Shown in pieces: positions 43,910 to 52,719 of a DNA stretch of 64,000 nucleotides. The position numbers and the translations under genes are program-made. This stretch comes from Corallococcus silvisoli (GTDB lineage: Bacteria > Myxococcota > Myxococcia > Myxococcales > Myxococcaceae). Below the pieces are notes generated by a model, which was not told the origin of the DNA, ran no database searches, and saw only the letters and a list, made by a program, of their open reading frames with translations. The stretch spans positions 1 through 64,000 of the forward strand of contig NZ_JAAAPJ010000027.1 of the NCBI RefSeq assembly GCF_009909145.1, written 5' to 3'. Within the stretch, counting starts at the first letter, position 1. Each line of letters starts with the position of its first letter.

Positions 43910-45064
43910 ATGCAGACGAACCCCGTCAGGTCCCCTGGTGCCACCGCGAAGAAGTCCGCGCGCCCGTTCCGTCTCGGCGCGCGGCGGCTGACGCGCACCC
44001 ATCTGTTGCTGGGACAGCGCCCCCAGGTGGCGCGGTGGGGGACGGAGCTCCTTCGCGATGTGAGCGCGGCGCTGTCGCGGGACGTGGGCGCGGCGGTGGA
44101 GGTAGAGGGGCACCTGGTGGACGCGGCGGTCCATCCGGAGCGGGAGCTGGAGTTGGGAGCGGTGTTCGCGCTGGTGGAGCTGTCGGCGGTAGGGGGGACC
44201 GCCATCGTGGAGCTGGAGGTACCGCTCGTCTTCGCGGCCCTGTCGAGGCTGGCGGGGACGGGGATGCGTCCAGCGCCGGTGGCGGAGCTGACGCGGCTGG
44301 AGGAGTCCACGCTGGTGTACCTGGTGCTATCCGCTTTGGCCGCGATGCGCGGGCACGGAGCGTGGGTGGGAAGGCTCGGCCCCCGGCTGTCCGCGGTGTC
44401 GATGCGCCGAAGCGACGTGGTGACGCGGGTGGATGCGCGGCAGCCCTATGTGGCGGTGTCCCTGACGGCGAGCGTGGAGGGAGTGAAGGCGGGAGGCCGG
44501 GTGCTCCTGCCCGCGCGGGCCGTGCAGAGCGCGTTTCAAGAGCTGCCCATGGAGCAGGAGGGGGACGCCGCTGCCCGGGTGCTGGCGGCGTCGGTGCCCG
44601 CGCGGTGCCTCATGGGGCGCAGCCCCTTGCAGGCCTCGGCCGTGGACGCGCTGTCCGCTGGAGATGTCGTGCTCTTCGAGGACGTGCGGCTTCGGGATGG
44701 CCGCCTCGAGGGCAAGGGCCGGTTGCTCACCCGGGGCTTCGCGCTCCGGGGCGAGTTTCGCGGGGAAGGCTTTTCGACCGGGAGCGTGCATCCACACGCG
44801 GCCCGACTGGAGTCGGACATGGTGGCGACGAACAAGCGGAGCGAGGCGATGCCCCCGCTTCCGGTGGACGTGGAGATTGAACTGACGCGGGTGCTCTTGC
44901 CGCTGTCGGAGCTGGCGGCACTGAAGCCGGGGACGTTGCTGCCACTGCGTGTGAACGCGAGCAGCCCCGTGCTGCTGCGCGTGGGCGACCGGGTGGTCGC
45001 GCGTGCGGAGTTGGTGGAGATCGAAGGCGAAGTGGGCGCCCGCATCCTGGCGTTGCTGCCGTGA
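43910..45064 (+). CDS. sctQ: T3SS cytoplasmic sorting platform protein (SctQ)
   Basis: 384 residues. ATG 43910 is chosen for GGAG at 43900-43903, 6 nt upstream; an ATG at 43856 lacks a ribosome binding site. The C-terminal 70 residues form a SpoA/surface-presentation domain (DVEIELTRVLLPLSELAALK, RVGDRVVARAELVEIEGEVG). The N-terminal 300 are variable, as in SctQ. SctQ builds the C-ring/sorting platform under the injectisome. Its stop overlaps the FliO-like start. Confidence 0.88.
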   Translation: MQTNPVRSPGATAKKSARPFRLGARRLTRTHLLLGQRPQVARWGTELLRDVSAALSRDVGAAVEVEGHLVDAAVHPERELELGAVFALVELSAVGGTAIVELEVPLVFAALSRLAGTGMRPAPVAELTRLEESTLVYLVLSALAAMRGHGAWVGRLGPRLSAVSMRRSDVVTRVDARQPYVAVSLTASVEGVKAGGRVLLPARAVQSAFQELPMEQEGDAAARVLAASVPARCLMGRSPLQASAVDALSAGDVVLFEDVRLRDGRLEGKGRLLTRGFALRGEFRGEGFSTGSVHPHAARLESDMVATNKRSEAMPPLPVDVEIELTRVLLPLSELAALKPGTLLPLRVNASSPVLLRVGDRVVARAELVEIEGEVGARILALLP

Positions 45065-45546
45065 GCACGCCGGTGCACATGCTGGTGGCCTCGTTCTCTC
45101 CCCGTGGGCGGCTGCTGTTCGCGGCGGCCCTGCTCGTGGGGTTGGCCGCGCTCGCGCCCCTTGGAGGACTGTCGTGGGTGGGCACCTCGCGCCTTCTGGT
45201 GGGCTCGATGGCCCTCGCGGGGCTGGGATGGGTGTTGCTCCGCAAGGGCGGTGCTGGCGGTGAGACAGGAGCGTTCCCGCCGGAACCCCTGAGCATTGTC
45301 TCCAGGGTAGGGCTCTCCCAACGCTGCGGCCTCGCGCTCGTGCAGGTGGAGGGGCGGCGCTACCTGGTGGCGTACGGTGACACCTTCGCGGAGATCCACG
45401 AGGCCCGGGGCATGGCGATTCTTCCCGGAGCGACCCTCAGGCCCACGGTGAAGCCTCGATTGGATCTGGAACCGACGGTGCTCTTCACCCGTGCGCGGCA
45501 GGCACGGCCTCCGTGCGGCGCTTCCCGGAAGCGGGGTGGGGGATGA
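45061..45546 (+). CDS. FliO-like membrane protein
   Basis: 161 residues. Two hydrophobic helices (FAAALLVGLAALAPLGGL and LLVGSMALAGLGWVLL) are followed by a cytoplasmic domain with LSIVSRVGLSQRCGLALVQV and EGRRYLVAYGDTFAEIHEA, the usual FliO pattern (Leu-rich strand, then Val-x-x-x-Arg-x-x-Leu-Val). It starts inside the sctQ stop and ends inside the sctR start. FliO helps FliP assemble in flagella and is not normally a part of injectisomes. Confidence 0.7.
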   Translation: MSTPVHMLVASFSPRGRLLFAAALLVGLAALAPLGGLSWVGTSRLLVGSMALAGLGWVLLRKGGAGGETGAFPPEPLSIVSRVGLSQRCGLALVQVEGRRYLVAYGDTFAEIHEARGMAILPGATLRPTVKPRLDLEPTVLFTRARQARPPCGASRKRGGG

Positions 45547-46268
45547 GCGCCCTTGGGTTGGGACTCGGCGTGTTCATTCCCGCGCTCGCGTCCGCGTCGG
45601 AGACGTCGCTGACGCAGGCGTCCTACGCGGGCAGTCCGCTGGCGATGATGGGGATGCTCGCGCTCCTCTCGTTGCTGCCGTTCGCGGTGCTGATGCTGAC
45701 GAGCTTCTCGAAGATCGCCGTGGTGCTCTCGCTGGCCCGCTCGGCGATGGGCACCCAGCAGGCTCCGCCGACGGTGGTGCTCACGGGGCTGGCGGTGGTG
45801 TTGACGGGGCACATCATGGCGCCGGTGATGGAGCGCATGTACGACGCGGGGCAGGCGGCGTACGACGGGGTTCATTCCGGAGCGCAGGTGCTCGCCGCCG
45901 CGAAGCAGGTGACGGAACCCCTGCGCGGCTTCCTCATGAAGCACGGCAGCCCGGAAGAGCGAGCGCGCTTCGTGGACCTGGCCCGCGAGCTGCGGCCTCC
46001 AGAGGAAGCGGATCAGGTGCATGAGACGGACCTGTTCGTCGTCATTCCGGCCTTCGTCATCACCGAGCTGAAGGAAGCCTTCCAGATTGGCTTCATCGTC
46101 TTCCTGCCCTTCCTGGTGCTCGACATGGTCATCGCGAACGTATTGCTCGCGTTGGGCATGCAGACGCTGTCGCCGAGCCAGGTGAGCCTGCCGTTCAAGA
46201 TCCTCCTCTTCGTCGCCGTGGATGGCTGGGCCCTGCTCGCGCGGGGACTCATCCTCGGCTACCGGTGA
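45543..46268 (+). CDS. sctR: T3SS export gate protein SctR (FliP family)
   Basis: 241 residues from ATG overlapping the FliO-like stop. After a short N-terminus come VLMLTSFSKIAVVLSLARSA, the FliP/SctR signature region, and FVVIPAFVITELKEAFQIGF and FLVLDMVIANVLLALGM near the C-terminus. SctR pentamers with SctS and SctT form the export gate pore. A GTG at 45513 would add ten residues but lacks a better ribosome binding site. Confidence 0.95.
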   Translation: MSALGLGLGVFIPALASASETSLTQASYAGSPLAMMGMLALLSLLPFAVLMLTSFSKIAVVLSLARSAMGTQQAPPTVVLTGLAVVLTGHIMAPVMERMYDAGQAAYDGVHSGAQVLAAAKQVTEPLRGFLMKHGSPEERARFVDLARELRPPEEADQVHETDLFVVIPAFVITELKEAFQIGFIVFLPFLVLDMVIANVLLALGMQTLSPSQVSLPFKILLFVAVDGWALLARGLILGYR

Positions 46269-46272
46269 TGTC

Positions 46273-46542
46273 ATGACCCAGGACGTCCTGCTCACGCTGG
46301 GGCGCGAAGCCCTGCTGTTGATGGTGCTCGCCTCGCTGCCGCCCATTGGCGCGAGCATGGTGGTGGGCTTCCTGATGAGCCTCTTCCAGGCCACCACCCA
46401 GCTCCAGGAGAGCACGCTGTCCGTGGTGCCCAAGCTGTGCGCGGCGGTGGTGTCGTTGGTGCTGGCGGGGCCGTGGATCGCCAGTCAGCTCACGCGCTTC
46501 ACGCAGCAGCTTCTGGCGCTCATCGCGGAGGTGGCGCTGTGA
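46273..46542 (+). CDS. sctS: T3SS export gate protein SctS (FliQ family)
   Basis: 89 residues, the exact size of FliQ/SctS. Two membrane helices: LLLMVLASLPPIGASMVVGF with the Pro-Pro bend, and LCAAVVSLVLAGPWIASQL. The central LFQATTQLQESTLSVVPKL is the conserved SctS loop. Stop overlaps sctT start by GTGA. Confidence 0.95.
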   Translation: MTQDVLLTLGREALLLMVLASLPPIGASMVVGFLMSLFQATTQLQESTLSVVPKLCAAVVSLVLAGPWIASQLTRFTQQLLALIAEVAL

Positions 46543-47333
46543 ACCCGGACGCGCTGGGTGAACAGTTGCTCACGATGGGACCGCACGCGGTCGCGGTGGC
46601 GCTGTGCGCGGCACGCCTCGTGCCCATCGCGTTCCTCTGCCCGTTGCTCGGGGGGCAGGCCGCTCCGACGACGGTGCGCTTGGGGCTGGTGCTCGCGCTG
46701 TCGCTCTTCCTGCATGTCGAGGCAGGGGTGGGGTTCAACGGTGAGGTTGAGACGCCGTGGGTGATGGTGGCGCTCGTGGTGCGTGAGCTGGCCTACGGTG
46801 TCTCCGTCGGGCTCGTGTCCGCGCTGCCCTTCGACGCGGCGAGGATGGGAGGTCGCTTCATCGACCTCTTCCGAGGGTCCTCCGCGGAAGCGAGCCTACC
46901 GCTGGCGGGCAGTCGCGAGTCGGCCACGGGAGATGGGCTGTACCACCTGCTCGTGGCCCGGGTGGTGTCTGGCGCGCTGTTCCCGCTGGTCCTTTCAGCC
47001 TTGCTGCGAGGCTTCGGGGTGGTGCGGCTGGGGGCCTTCGTGCCCACGGAGGCCGCTGCCGTGCACGTGGTGGTGATGGTGGGCGGTGCGATGGCCACGG
47101 GGCTCGCGTTGGGGGCCCCGGTCGCCGCGGCGGCACTGGCGGTGGACTGCTTCCTGGGGGTGGCCTCGAGAGCCGCGGCCCAGGTGAACCTCCAGGAGTT
47201 GGGGGCTCCCCTGCGCATTCTCGGGGGAGGCGCGTTGCTGTGGTTGGGCGTGGGGCTGCTGTGTGAGCGGCTGCTCGCGGGTGTCGCGTCGACCGAGGGC
47301 GCGCTGTCGCTGCTGGGGGAGGTCTCGCGATGA
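46539..47333 (+). CDS. sctT: T3SS export gate protein SctT (FliR family)
   Basis: 264 residues from the GTG overlapping sctS. FliR/SctT features: ALCAARLVPIAFLCPLLGGQ, VRELAYGVSVGLVSALPFD and GRFIDLFRGSSAEASL, with helices throughout. With SctR and SctS it forms the gate's helical core. It overlaps sctU. Confidence 0.93.
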   Translation: MNPDALGEQLLTMGPHAVAVALCAARLVPIAFLCPLLGGQAAPTTVRLGLVLALSLFLHVEAGVGFNGEVETPWVMVALVVRELAYGVSVGLVSALPFDAARMGGRFIDLFRGSSAEASLPLAGSRESATGDGLYHLLVARVVSGALFPLVLSALLRGFGVVRLGAFVPTEAAAVHVVVMVGGAMATGLALGAPVAAAALAVDCFLGVASRAAAQVNLQELGAPLRILGGGALLWLGVGLLCERLLAGVASTEGALSLLGEVSR

Positions 47334-48376
47334 GTGGGGAGAAGACCGAGCAGCCCACCGCGAAACGGCTGCGGGAGGCGAGGCGCAAGGGCCAGTTTCC
47401 TCGCAGCCGCATGCTCTCCGCCAGCGCGGTGACGCTAGGGGGATTGCTGGGCTTCACCGCGTTCGCGCCAGATGGCTTCACCCGGCTGAAGGACTGGGCA
47501 TCCCGGTTGATGTTGGAGCAGAGCCTCGTGGGTGCGTGGGAAGACGGGGCCTGGATCGCCGTCCGGCTTTGTGGTCCCGCGCTGGGGGGCGCCGTGGTGG
47601 CATCCCTGGCGGTGTCGGTGGCCACCGTGGGCTTCGAGATGGACGCGAGCCATGCCGCGCCGAAGCTTGAACGCATCAACCCGGCGGCGGGCCTCAAGCG
47701 CCTCTTCAGCGTGCGGCCCCTCATGGAAATGGGCAAGGCCCTGCTCGTGGCGGCGTTGCTGGCGTCCATCGTCTGGAGCGAGGTGGAGGCGGTTGGCCCG
47801 GATGCCCTGCGGGCCGCGTGGCTCGAGGGAACCCGGGGACTGGAGTTCCTTGTCGGCCGGTTGGCGGCGCTGGTGTCGCGGCTGGCGTGGGTGGTCCTGG
47901 GCTGCGGTGCGGTGGACTACGCGCTCGCGCGTCGTCGGCACCTGCGCGACCTGATGATGACCCGCGACGAAGTCAAACGAGAGCACAAGGAAAGCGAAGG
48001 CGATCCGCGTCACAAGGGGCAGCGGCGGGCCCTGCATCGGCAGTTGGCACAGGGCGGGTCGGCACGAGGGGTGCAAAAGGCCAGCGCCGTGATCGTCAAC
48101 CCCACGCACATCGCGGTCGCGCTCCGCTACGACGCGGGCGAATGTGACGCGCCCTACCTCGTGGCCAAGGGGCGCGAACAGGACGCGCTCGCGCTCAAGG
48201 AGGAGGCACGGCGTCAAGGCATTCCCGTGGTCCGGGACGTGCCGCTCGCCCGCAGCCTCATCCACTTCGACGTCGGCGAGTCCATCCCCGAGGAGCTGTA
48301 CCAGGCAGCGGCCGTCGTGTTGCGGACCGCGATGGAGACGCGCGGGCCGGACGACCGTCCACGGAGACAGACGTGA
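47330..48376 (+). CDS. sctU: T3SS switch protein SctU (FlhB family)
   Basis: 348 residues. EKTEQPTAKRLREARRKGQF opens the protein as in all FlhB/SctU. Four membrane helices follow, then the cytoplasmic domain with the autocleavage motif NPTH near 257-260 (VIVNPTHIAVALRYD). Autocleavage between Asn and Pro switches substrate class. The charged C-terminus is slightly extended. Start overlaps sctT; stop overlaps sctV. Confidence 0.95.
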   Translation: MSGEKTEQPTAKRLREARRKGQFPRSRMLSASAVTLGGLLGFTAFAPDGFTRLKDWASRLMLEQSLVGAWEDGAWIAVRLCGPALGGAVVASLAVSVATVGFEMDASHAAPKLERINPAAGLKRLFSVRPLMEMGKALLVAALLASIVWSEVEAVGPDALRAAWLEGTRGLEFLVGRLAALVSRLAWVVLGCGAVDYALARRRHLRDLMMTRDEVKREHKESEGDPRHKGQRRALHRQLAQGGSARGVQKASAVIVNPTHIAVALRYDAGECDAPYLVAKGREQDALALKEEARRQGIPVVRDVPLARSLIHFDVGESIPEELYQAAAVVLRTAMETRGPDDRPRRQT

Positions 48377-50451
48377 AGCAACCGCTCATGAAGGTATTGC
48401 TGAAGGCCCGCCAGTCCTCCGACGTCGTGCTCGCGGTGGCGATGGCGGCCGTGCTGGGCGCGCTCATCATCCCGTTGCCCGCGTGGCTCCTCGACGTGGG
48501 GCTCGCGGTGAACCTGGCCGTGGCGGTGGCGCTGCTGGTCGCGGCGCTGCACGCGAAGGACGCGCTGCGCGTGACCTCGTTCCCCACGCTGTTGCTCTTC
48601 ACGACGCTGTTCCGGCTGTCGCTCAACGTGTCGTCCACGCGGCTGGCCCTCTCGGAGGGACACGCGGGCGAGGTCATCCAGGCCTTCGGTGAGTTCGTGG
48701 TGCGTGGCGACTACGTGGTCGGCGCGGTGGTGTTCGCCATCCTCACGTTGGTGCAGTTGCTGGTGGTGACGAAGGGCGCCGAGCGCGTCGCGGAGGTGTC
48801 CGCTCGTTTCACGCTGGACGCCATGCCCGGCAAGCAGATGTCCATCGACGCGGACCTGCGCGCGGGCGCCATCGACCAGACCCAGGCCCGGCGGCGGCGG
48901 CGCGACCTGGAGCGTGAGTCCCAGATGTTCGGCGCCATGGATGGCGCGATGAAGTTCGTGAAGGGGGACGCTGTCGCGGGCCTCGTCATCGTCGCGGTGA
49001 ACCTGCTGGGCGGCACGCTCATTGGCGTGTTGCAGAACGGCCTGTCCTTCTCCGAGGCCGCGGCCACCTTCGCCCTCATCGCCATCGGTGATGGGCTCGT
49101 GTCCCAGGTGCCCTCGCTGTGCATCGCGGTGGCGGCGGGCCTCGTGGTCACCCGCGTGGCGTCGGAGAAGGAGGAGGACTCGCTGGGGACGGAGATTGGC
49201 ACCCAGTTCTTCGGCGACTCCCGGACGCTGGCCACCGTCGCGGGCCTGTGTGTCGCGCTGGCCCTCATGCCGGGCATGCCGCACCTGACCTTCCTCACCC
49301 TGGCCGCGGGCCTTGGAGGCCTGGGGTACGCGCTGCGTCCCAAGGGAGGGGCCTCGGAGAAGTCGCCGTCGAAGGAGGGGACCCCGGCGGGGGCGACGGT
49401 CGCTGACGGTGCGGCGGGCAAGCCTCCCGAATGCGCGAAGGCGCCCGTGGGGGTGACGCCGCTGACGTTGGACCTGTCCTCGCCGCTGACGCCCCTCGCG
49501 GAGGCCGACGGTGGTGCCTTCGTGCACAGGGTGCTGAACGCGGTGCGGGACGAGCTCTTTTTCGAGTTGGGGGTGCGAATCCCCGGCATCCGGGTGCGGA
49601 CCCACGCCGCCTACCTGGGGCCGGGCGAGTACCGCATCCTCCTGGACGAGGTCCCCGCGGGAGGCGGCGTGGTGCAGCCTGGGGCTCTCTACGCGCTCGT
49701 TCCTCCCGGGGAGCTGGCCTTCCTGGAGGTCCAGGCGGACGCGACCGTGGAGCCTGCCTCCGGGCGGTCCATCAGCCGCGTCCCGGAGGGGGTGCGCTCC
49801 CGGCTGGAGCTGGCCCAGGTGCCGCTGCGCAAGCCCTCGGAGCTCATCGCGGACCACCTCCGCGCCGTGCTCCGCCTGCGCGCCGCCGCGCTGCTGGGGC
49901 TCCAGGAAGTGCAGGGTCTGCTGGAGGGCCTGGAGGCCCAGGCGCCCGTGCTGGTGAAGGAGGCCCTTCAGAAGGTGCCCCTGCCGCTGCTGGTGGACGT
50001 GCTGCGGCGGCTGGTGCAGGAGCAGGTGAGCATCCGGGACCTGCGCGCCATCCTGGAGGCACTCGTCGCGCCCACCACCGAAGGCGACGCGACCGCCCTG
50101 GCCGAGCGCTGCCGCCAGGCCCTGCACCGCTACCTGAGCCACCAGTTCGCGCCCACGGGCCCGCTGTACGCCTACCTCGTGGACCCGGAGGTGGAGGACG
50201 TGCTGCGCGCTGGCGGCCCACGAGGGCCTTCGCCGGACCCGGAGCGCGTCGTCGAAATCCTGGAAGGGGTGCGGCAGATCGCCACGGGCGGCCGGGCGGT
50301 GCTGCTCACGGCTCCGGACATCCGCCGACCGCTGCGCAAGCTGTGCGAGGGCCCGTTCCCGGACGTGGCGGTGCTCACCTATGGCGAGCTGGATGGGGAC
50401 CTGCAGATTCGCCCCATCGGCCGGCTGACGCCGGTCGCCGTGGGGCGGTGA
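48373..50451 (+). CDS. sctV: T3SS export gate protein SctV (FlhA family)
   Basis: 692 residues from GTG. The N-terminal 320 residues hold about seven helices and the FHIPEP-family signature RLSLNVSSTRLALSEG, with DADLRAGAIDQTQARRRRRD in the cytoplasmic loop and IGDGLVSQVPSLCIAVAAGL. The C-terminal 370 residues form the nonameric cytoplasmic ring that receives substrates. A Gly/Ala/Thr-rich linker sits between. It ends the cluster 3 nt before the opposing HU-type gene. Confidence 0.95.
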   Translation: MKQPLMKVLLKARQSSDVVLAVAMAAVLGALIIPLPAWLLDVGLAVNLAVAVALLVAALHAKDALRVTSFPTLLLFTTLFRLSLNVSSTRLALSEGHAGEVIQAFGEFVVRGDYVVGAVVFAILTLVQLLVVTKGAERVAEVSARFTLDAMPGKQMSIDADLRAGAIDQTQARRRRRDLERESQMFGAMDGAMKFVKGDAVAGLVIVAVNLLGGTLIGVLQNGLSFSEAAATFALIAIGDGLVSQVPSLCIAVAAGLVVTRVASEKEEDSLGTEIGTQFFGDSRTLATVAGLCVALALMPGMPHLTFLTLAAGLGGLGYALRPKGGASEKSPSKEGTPAGATVADGAAGKPPECAKAPVGVTPLTLDLSSPLTPLAEADGGAFVHRVLNAVRDELFFELGVRIPGIRVRTHAAYLGPGEYRILLDEVPAGGGVVQPGALYALVPPGELAFLEVQADATVEPASGRSISRVPEGVRSRLELAQVPLRKPSELIADHLRAVLRLRAAALLGLQEVQGLLEGLEAQAPVLVKEALQKVPLPLLVDVLRRLVQEQVSIRDLRAILEALVAPTTEGDATALAERCRQALHRYLSHQFAPTGPLYAYLVDPEVEDVLRAGGPRGPSPDPERVVEILEGVRQIATGGRAVLLTAPDIRRPLRKLCEGPFPDVAVLTYGELDGDLQIRPIGRLTPVAVGR

Positions 50452-50454
50452 GAC

Positions 50455-50805
50455 CTAGAGCGTGCCAGTCCCGCTGCTGCCCTTGAACTCGGAGGAGGGC
50501 GGCAGGTCCGACTGGGCCTGCAGGGGCGCGGGACGGTTGACCCGGTCGCGCAGCTCCTTGCCGGTGCGGAAGAGCAGGCCGCGCTTGGGCTTCACCGGGA
50601 TGACCTGGCCCGTCTTCGGGTTGCGGCCCTGGTAGCCCTGGTAGTTCTTCACGTGGAAGGCGCCAAGCCCGCGAATCTCGATGTTCTCCCCGCGGCAGAG
50701 GGCGTCCTTCATCGACTCGAAAATCGTCTCGATGGTCGCCTCCGCCTGCTTCTGGGTCACGCCTCGTTTGGCAACGAGGATGTTGATCAGATCGGACTTG
50801 AGCAT
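50455..50805 (-). CDS. HU/IHF family DNA-binding protein
   Basis: 116 residues. The core MLKSDLINILVAKRGVTQKQ, GLGAFHVKNYQGYQGRNPKT and the DNA-intercalating arm RNPKTGQVIPVKPKRGLLFR, with Pro at its tip, identify the family. A 20-residue Ser/Gly/Pro tail is added. The start chosen (50805) has GGGAG 6 nt upstream and matches HU starts. An in-frame ATG at 50877 with AAGGAGGAGGTG 7 nt upstream would add a 24-residue N-terminus; which one is used cannot be settled here. Confidence 0.92.
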   Translation of the reverse strand: MLKSDLINILVAKRGVTQKQAEATIETIFESMKDALCRGENIEIRGLGAFHVKNYQGYQGRNPKTGQVIPVKPKRGLLFRTGKELRDRVNRPAPLQAQSDLPPSSEFKGSSGTGTL

Positions 50806-50930
50806 CGGACGCTCCCGCAAACCCCGTGACCCCTTGGTGACAGGGCTCTCTGGCCCGTGGTCGAGTCCCGAATACATAACAGAACACCTCCTCCTTGCAA
50901 GCCGGGTAGGCTCCCAACCCTCTAAAAACG

Positions 50931-52331
50931 TTACGGATTTCCGCCGCCGGCCGCTGCCTTGGGGGCCTCGGGAGCGGGCGGGGACAGCAGCCCCGGACGC
51001 AGGGGTATCACCAGGTCCAACCAGCGGGTGCGGCGCAGCAGGTCGACCCCGGCACAGTCGGCTGCCTGGAACAGCGGTTCGAACTGTTCGAAGCCTGGGG
51101 CCCGGGGGCCCGTCCAGGTCTCCGGGCCGCCGGTGATCATCACCCCGTGCACGGCGAGGGTGGAGTCCGCGAGCGTGAGCTCGGACGGGTCCTTCGCCGG
51201 CCGCAGCCCGCCCTTTCGCCCGCGCTCCAGCAGCCGGGCCTCCACCATCCGGTCCACCACCTCGTGCACCAGCGACTCCGGGACGCGCAGCCGCGTGGCC
51301 AGCTCCCGGGGCAGGGGTGGCGTGCGCCCATCCACCCACCACAGGGTGACGTCCTGGGCGACGCGCGCGGCGACCAGCTCGTGGGCGCGAGGGTGGCCGG
51401 CGAAGGCGAAGAGGGAGTCGCGGAAGGAGACGTGCTCCACCGCGTAGGAGAGCCGGGCTCCGAACAGCATCACCAGCCAGCTCACGTACACCCAGGCCAG
51501 GAACAGGGGCAGGGCGCCCAGTGACGCGTACAGCGGGTTGTAGAGGAAGCTGCGCGCGGCGAACTCGGCGTAGACCTGCTTCGCCAGCATCCACCCCAGG
51601 CCGGCCACCAGCCCGCCCGCCAGCGCCGAGCGCACGCGGACGTGCGCGTAGGGCGTCCAGAGGTACAGCAGCGTCAGGCTGCCCATGGCGATGAGCGTGG
51701 TGCCCAGCGCGATGAACAGCGGCGCGCTGGGCGCGTAGGTCTGCAGGAGCACGCGGACCCGGCCCGTCCCCGAGAAGGAGATGGCCAGGAAGATGGGGCC
51801 CAGGAGCAGCAGGCCCGCGTAGATGGACAGGCGGGTCAGCCACGGGCGCTGACGCCGGATGCCCCACAGCTCGTTCACCGCACCGTCGATGTGGCGCAGC
51901 AGCGAGCCCGCCGACATCAGCACCGCGAGGAAGCCCACGCTGCCCACGGCGATGGAGTCGCCCGGATGCAGGAACCGGTCGAGCAGGGCGGCGGACTCCT
52001 CGCTGACCCCTGGCGCCAGCACCTCGGAGATGACGAAGCGCAGCTTCCGCTGGAACTGCTCCTGGTGGAGCGTGCGCAGCAGCACGAGGCCCACCGTCAG
52101 CAGTGGCACCAACGAGAACATGCTGATGTACGTGAGGGCGGCGGCGCGCAGGCGCAGGTTCTCGCCCATGAAGCCGCGCGCCACCGTGCGTCCGGCGAAG
52201 AAGATGTCCGCCGCGAACCGGCCACCCGACGTCGCCCCGATGGGCGCCCACAGGCGGGCCGCCGTCGTGAGCGTCCAGGCCCGGGTCCGGGCCAGGTGCC
52301 GCCTGAGGCGCCACGGCAGGCTCCGCTTCAC
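50931..52331 (-). CDS. YihY/virulence factor BrkB family membrane protein
   Basis: 466 residues from the GTG at 52331, which has GGAGGAG about 9 nt upstream; the longer open frame upstream is low-complexity and has no good start. Six helices with AAALTYISMFSLVPLLTVGL, LLRHIDGAVNELWGI, RSFLYNPLYASLGALPLFL and VYVSWLVMLFGARLSYA fit the YihY/BrkB family (once misnamed RNase BN). The last 180 residues carry a winged-helix-like segment (ELATRLRVPESLVHEVVDRM). Function unknown. Confidence 0.9.
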   Translation of the reverse strand: MKRSLPWRLRRHLARTRAWTLTTAARLWAPIGATSGGRFAADIFFAGRTVARGFMGENLRLRAAALTYISMFSLVPLLTVGLVLLRTLHQEQFQRKLRFVISEVLAPGVSEESAALLDRFLHPGDSIAVGSVGFLAVLMSAGSLLRHIDGAVNELWGIRRQRPWLTRLSIYAGLLLLGPIFLAISFSGTGRVRVLLQTYAPSAPLFIALGTTLIAMGSLTLLYLWTPYAHVRVRSALAGGLVAGLGWMLAKQVYAEFAARSFLYNPLYASLGALPLFLAWVYVSWLVMLFGARLSYAVEHVSFRDSLFAFAGHPRAHELVAARVAQDVTLWWVDGRTPPLPRELATRLRVPESLVHEVVDRMVEARLLERGRKGGLRPAKDPSELTLADSTLAVHGVMITGGPETWTGPRAPGFEQFEPLFQAADCAGVDLLRRTRWLDLVIPLRPGLLSPPAPEAPKAAAGGGNP

Positions 52332-52719
52332 ACCCACGGACTCCTCCCGGCGTGCTCCTGTGCCGGTGCGGACGGCGCACCGAGGGGCAGCAGCATGCGG
52401 AGGCGCGGAAGCAGGCGGTTCATCCCGAGGGGATTCACGTGAACCGGTGGGCGAACACCCACCCCCCGGTGTGGAAGCGCCACCGTAGCCAAACTCGGGC
52501 CCGCGGAACCAGCCCACCCGCCCCAGCGAGAGGCGGCTGTCACCGCATGCACGGTCCCATGGGCCTGGTTGGCCCCTGGACAGCAGGCCGGACGTCTCCA
52601 CCGCGAAGCCCGTGGCCACGACCGGCTCCGGGCAAGAGAAAAGGCCCGGCGGGGAGATCCCCACCGGGCCTGGGTTGTCACTCGCGGACCGCGCTCAAGG
52701 TCCGGCGCCGTTCACCGGC
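52332..52719. other. Non-coding gap between YihY and RNase E/G genes
   Basis: 388 nt. It holds the RNase E/G terminator (listed separately), the YihY leader and its GGAGGAG ribosome binding site. No further gene is supported. Confidence 0.6.
52635..52670 (-). terminator. Intrinsic terminator of the RNase E/G gene
   Basis: On the minus strand GGCCCGGTGGGG pairs with CCCCGCCGGGCC (arms 52659-52670 and 52643-52654), 12 bp with one G-U pair and a 4-nt loop, followed at once by TTTTCTC. It begins 49 nt after the RNase E/G stop. It is the clearest Rho-independent terminator in the window. Confidence 0.9.

Noticed and set aside
50931..52664. Longer version of the YihY gene starting near 52664.
   Set aside because: The extra 111 residues are Gly/Ser/Pro/Arg-rich and cover the terminator region; GTG 52331 has the GGAGGAG site.
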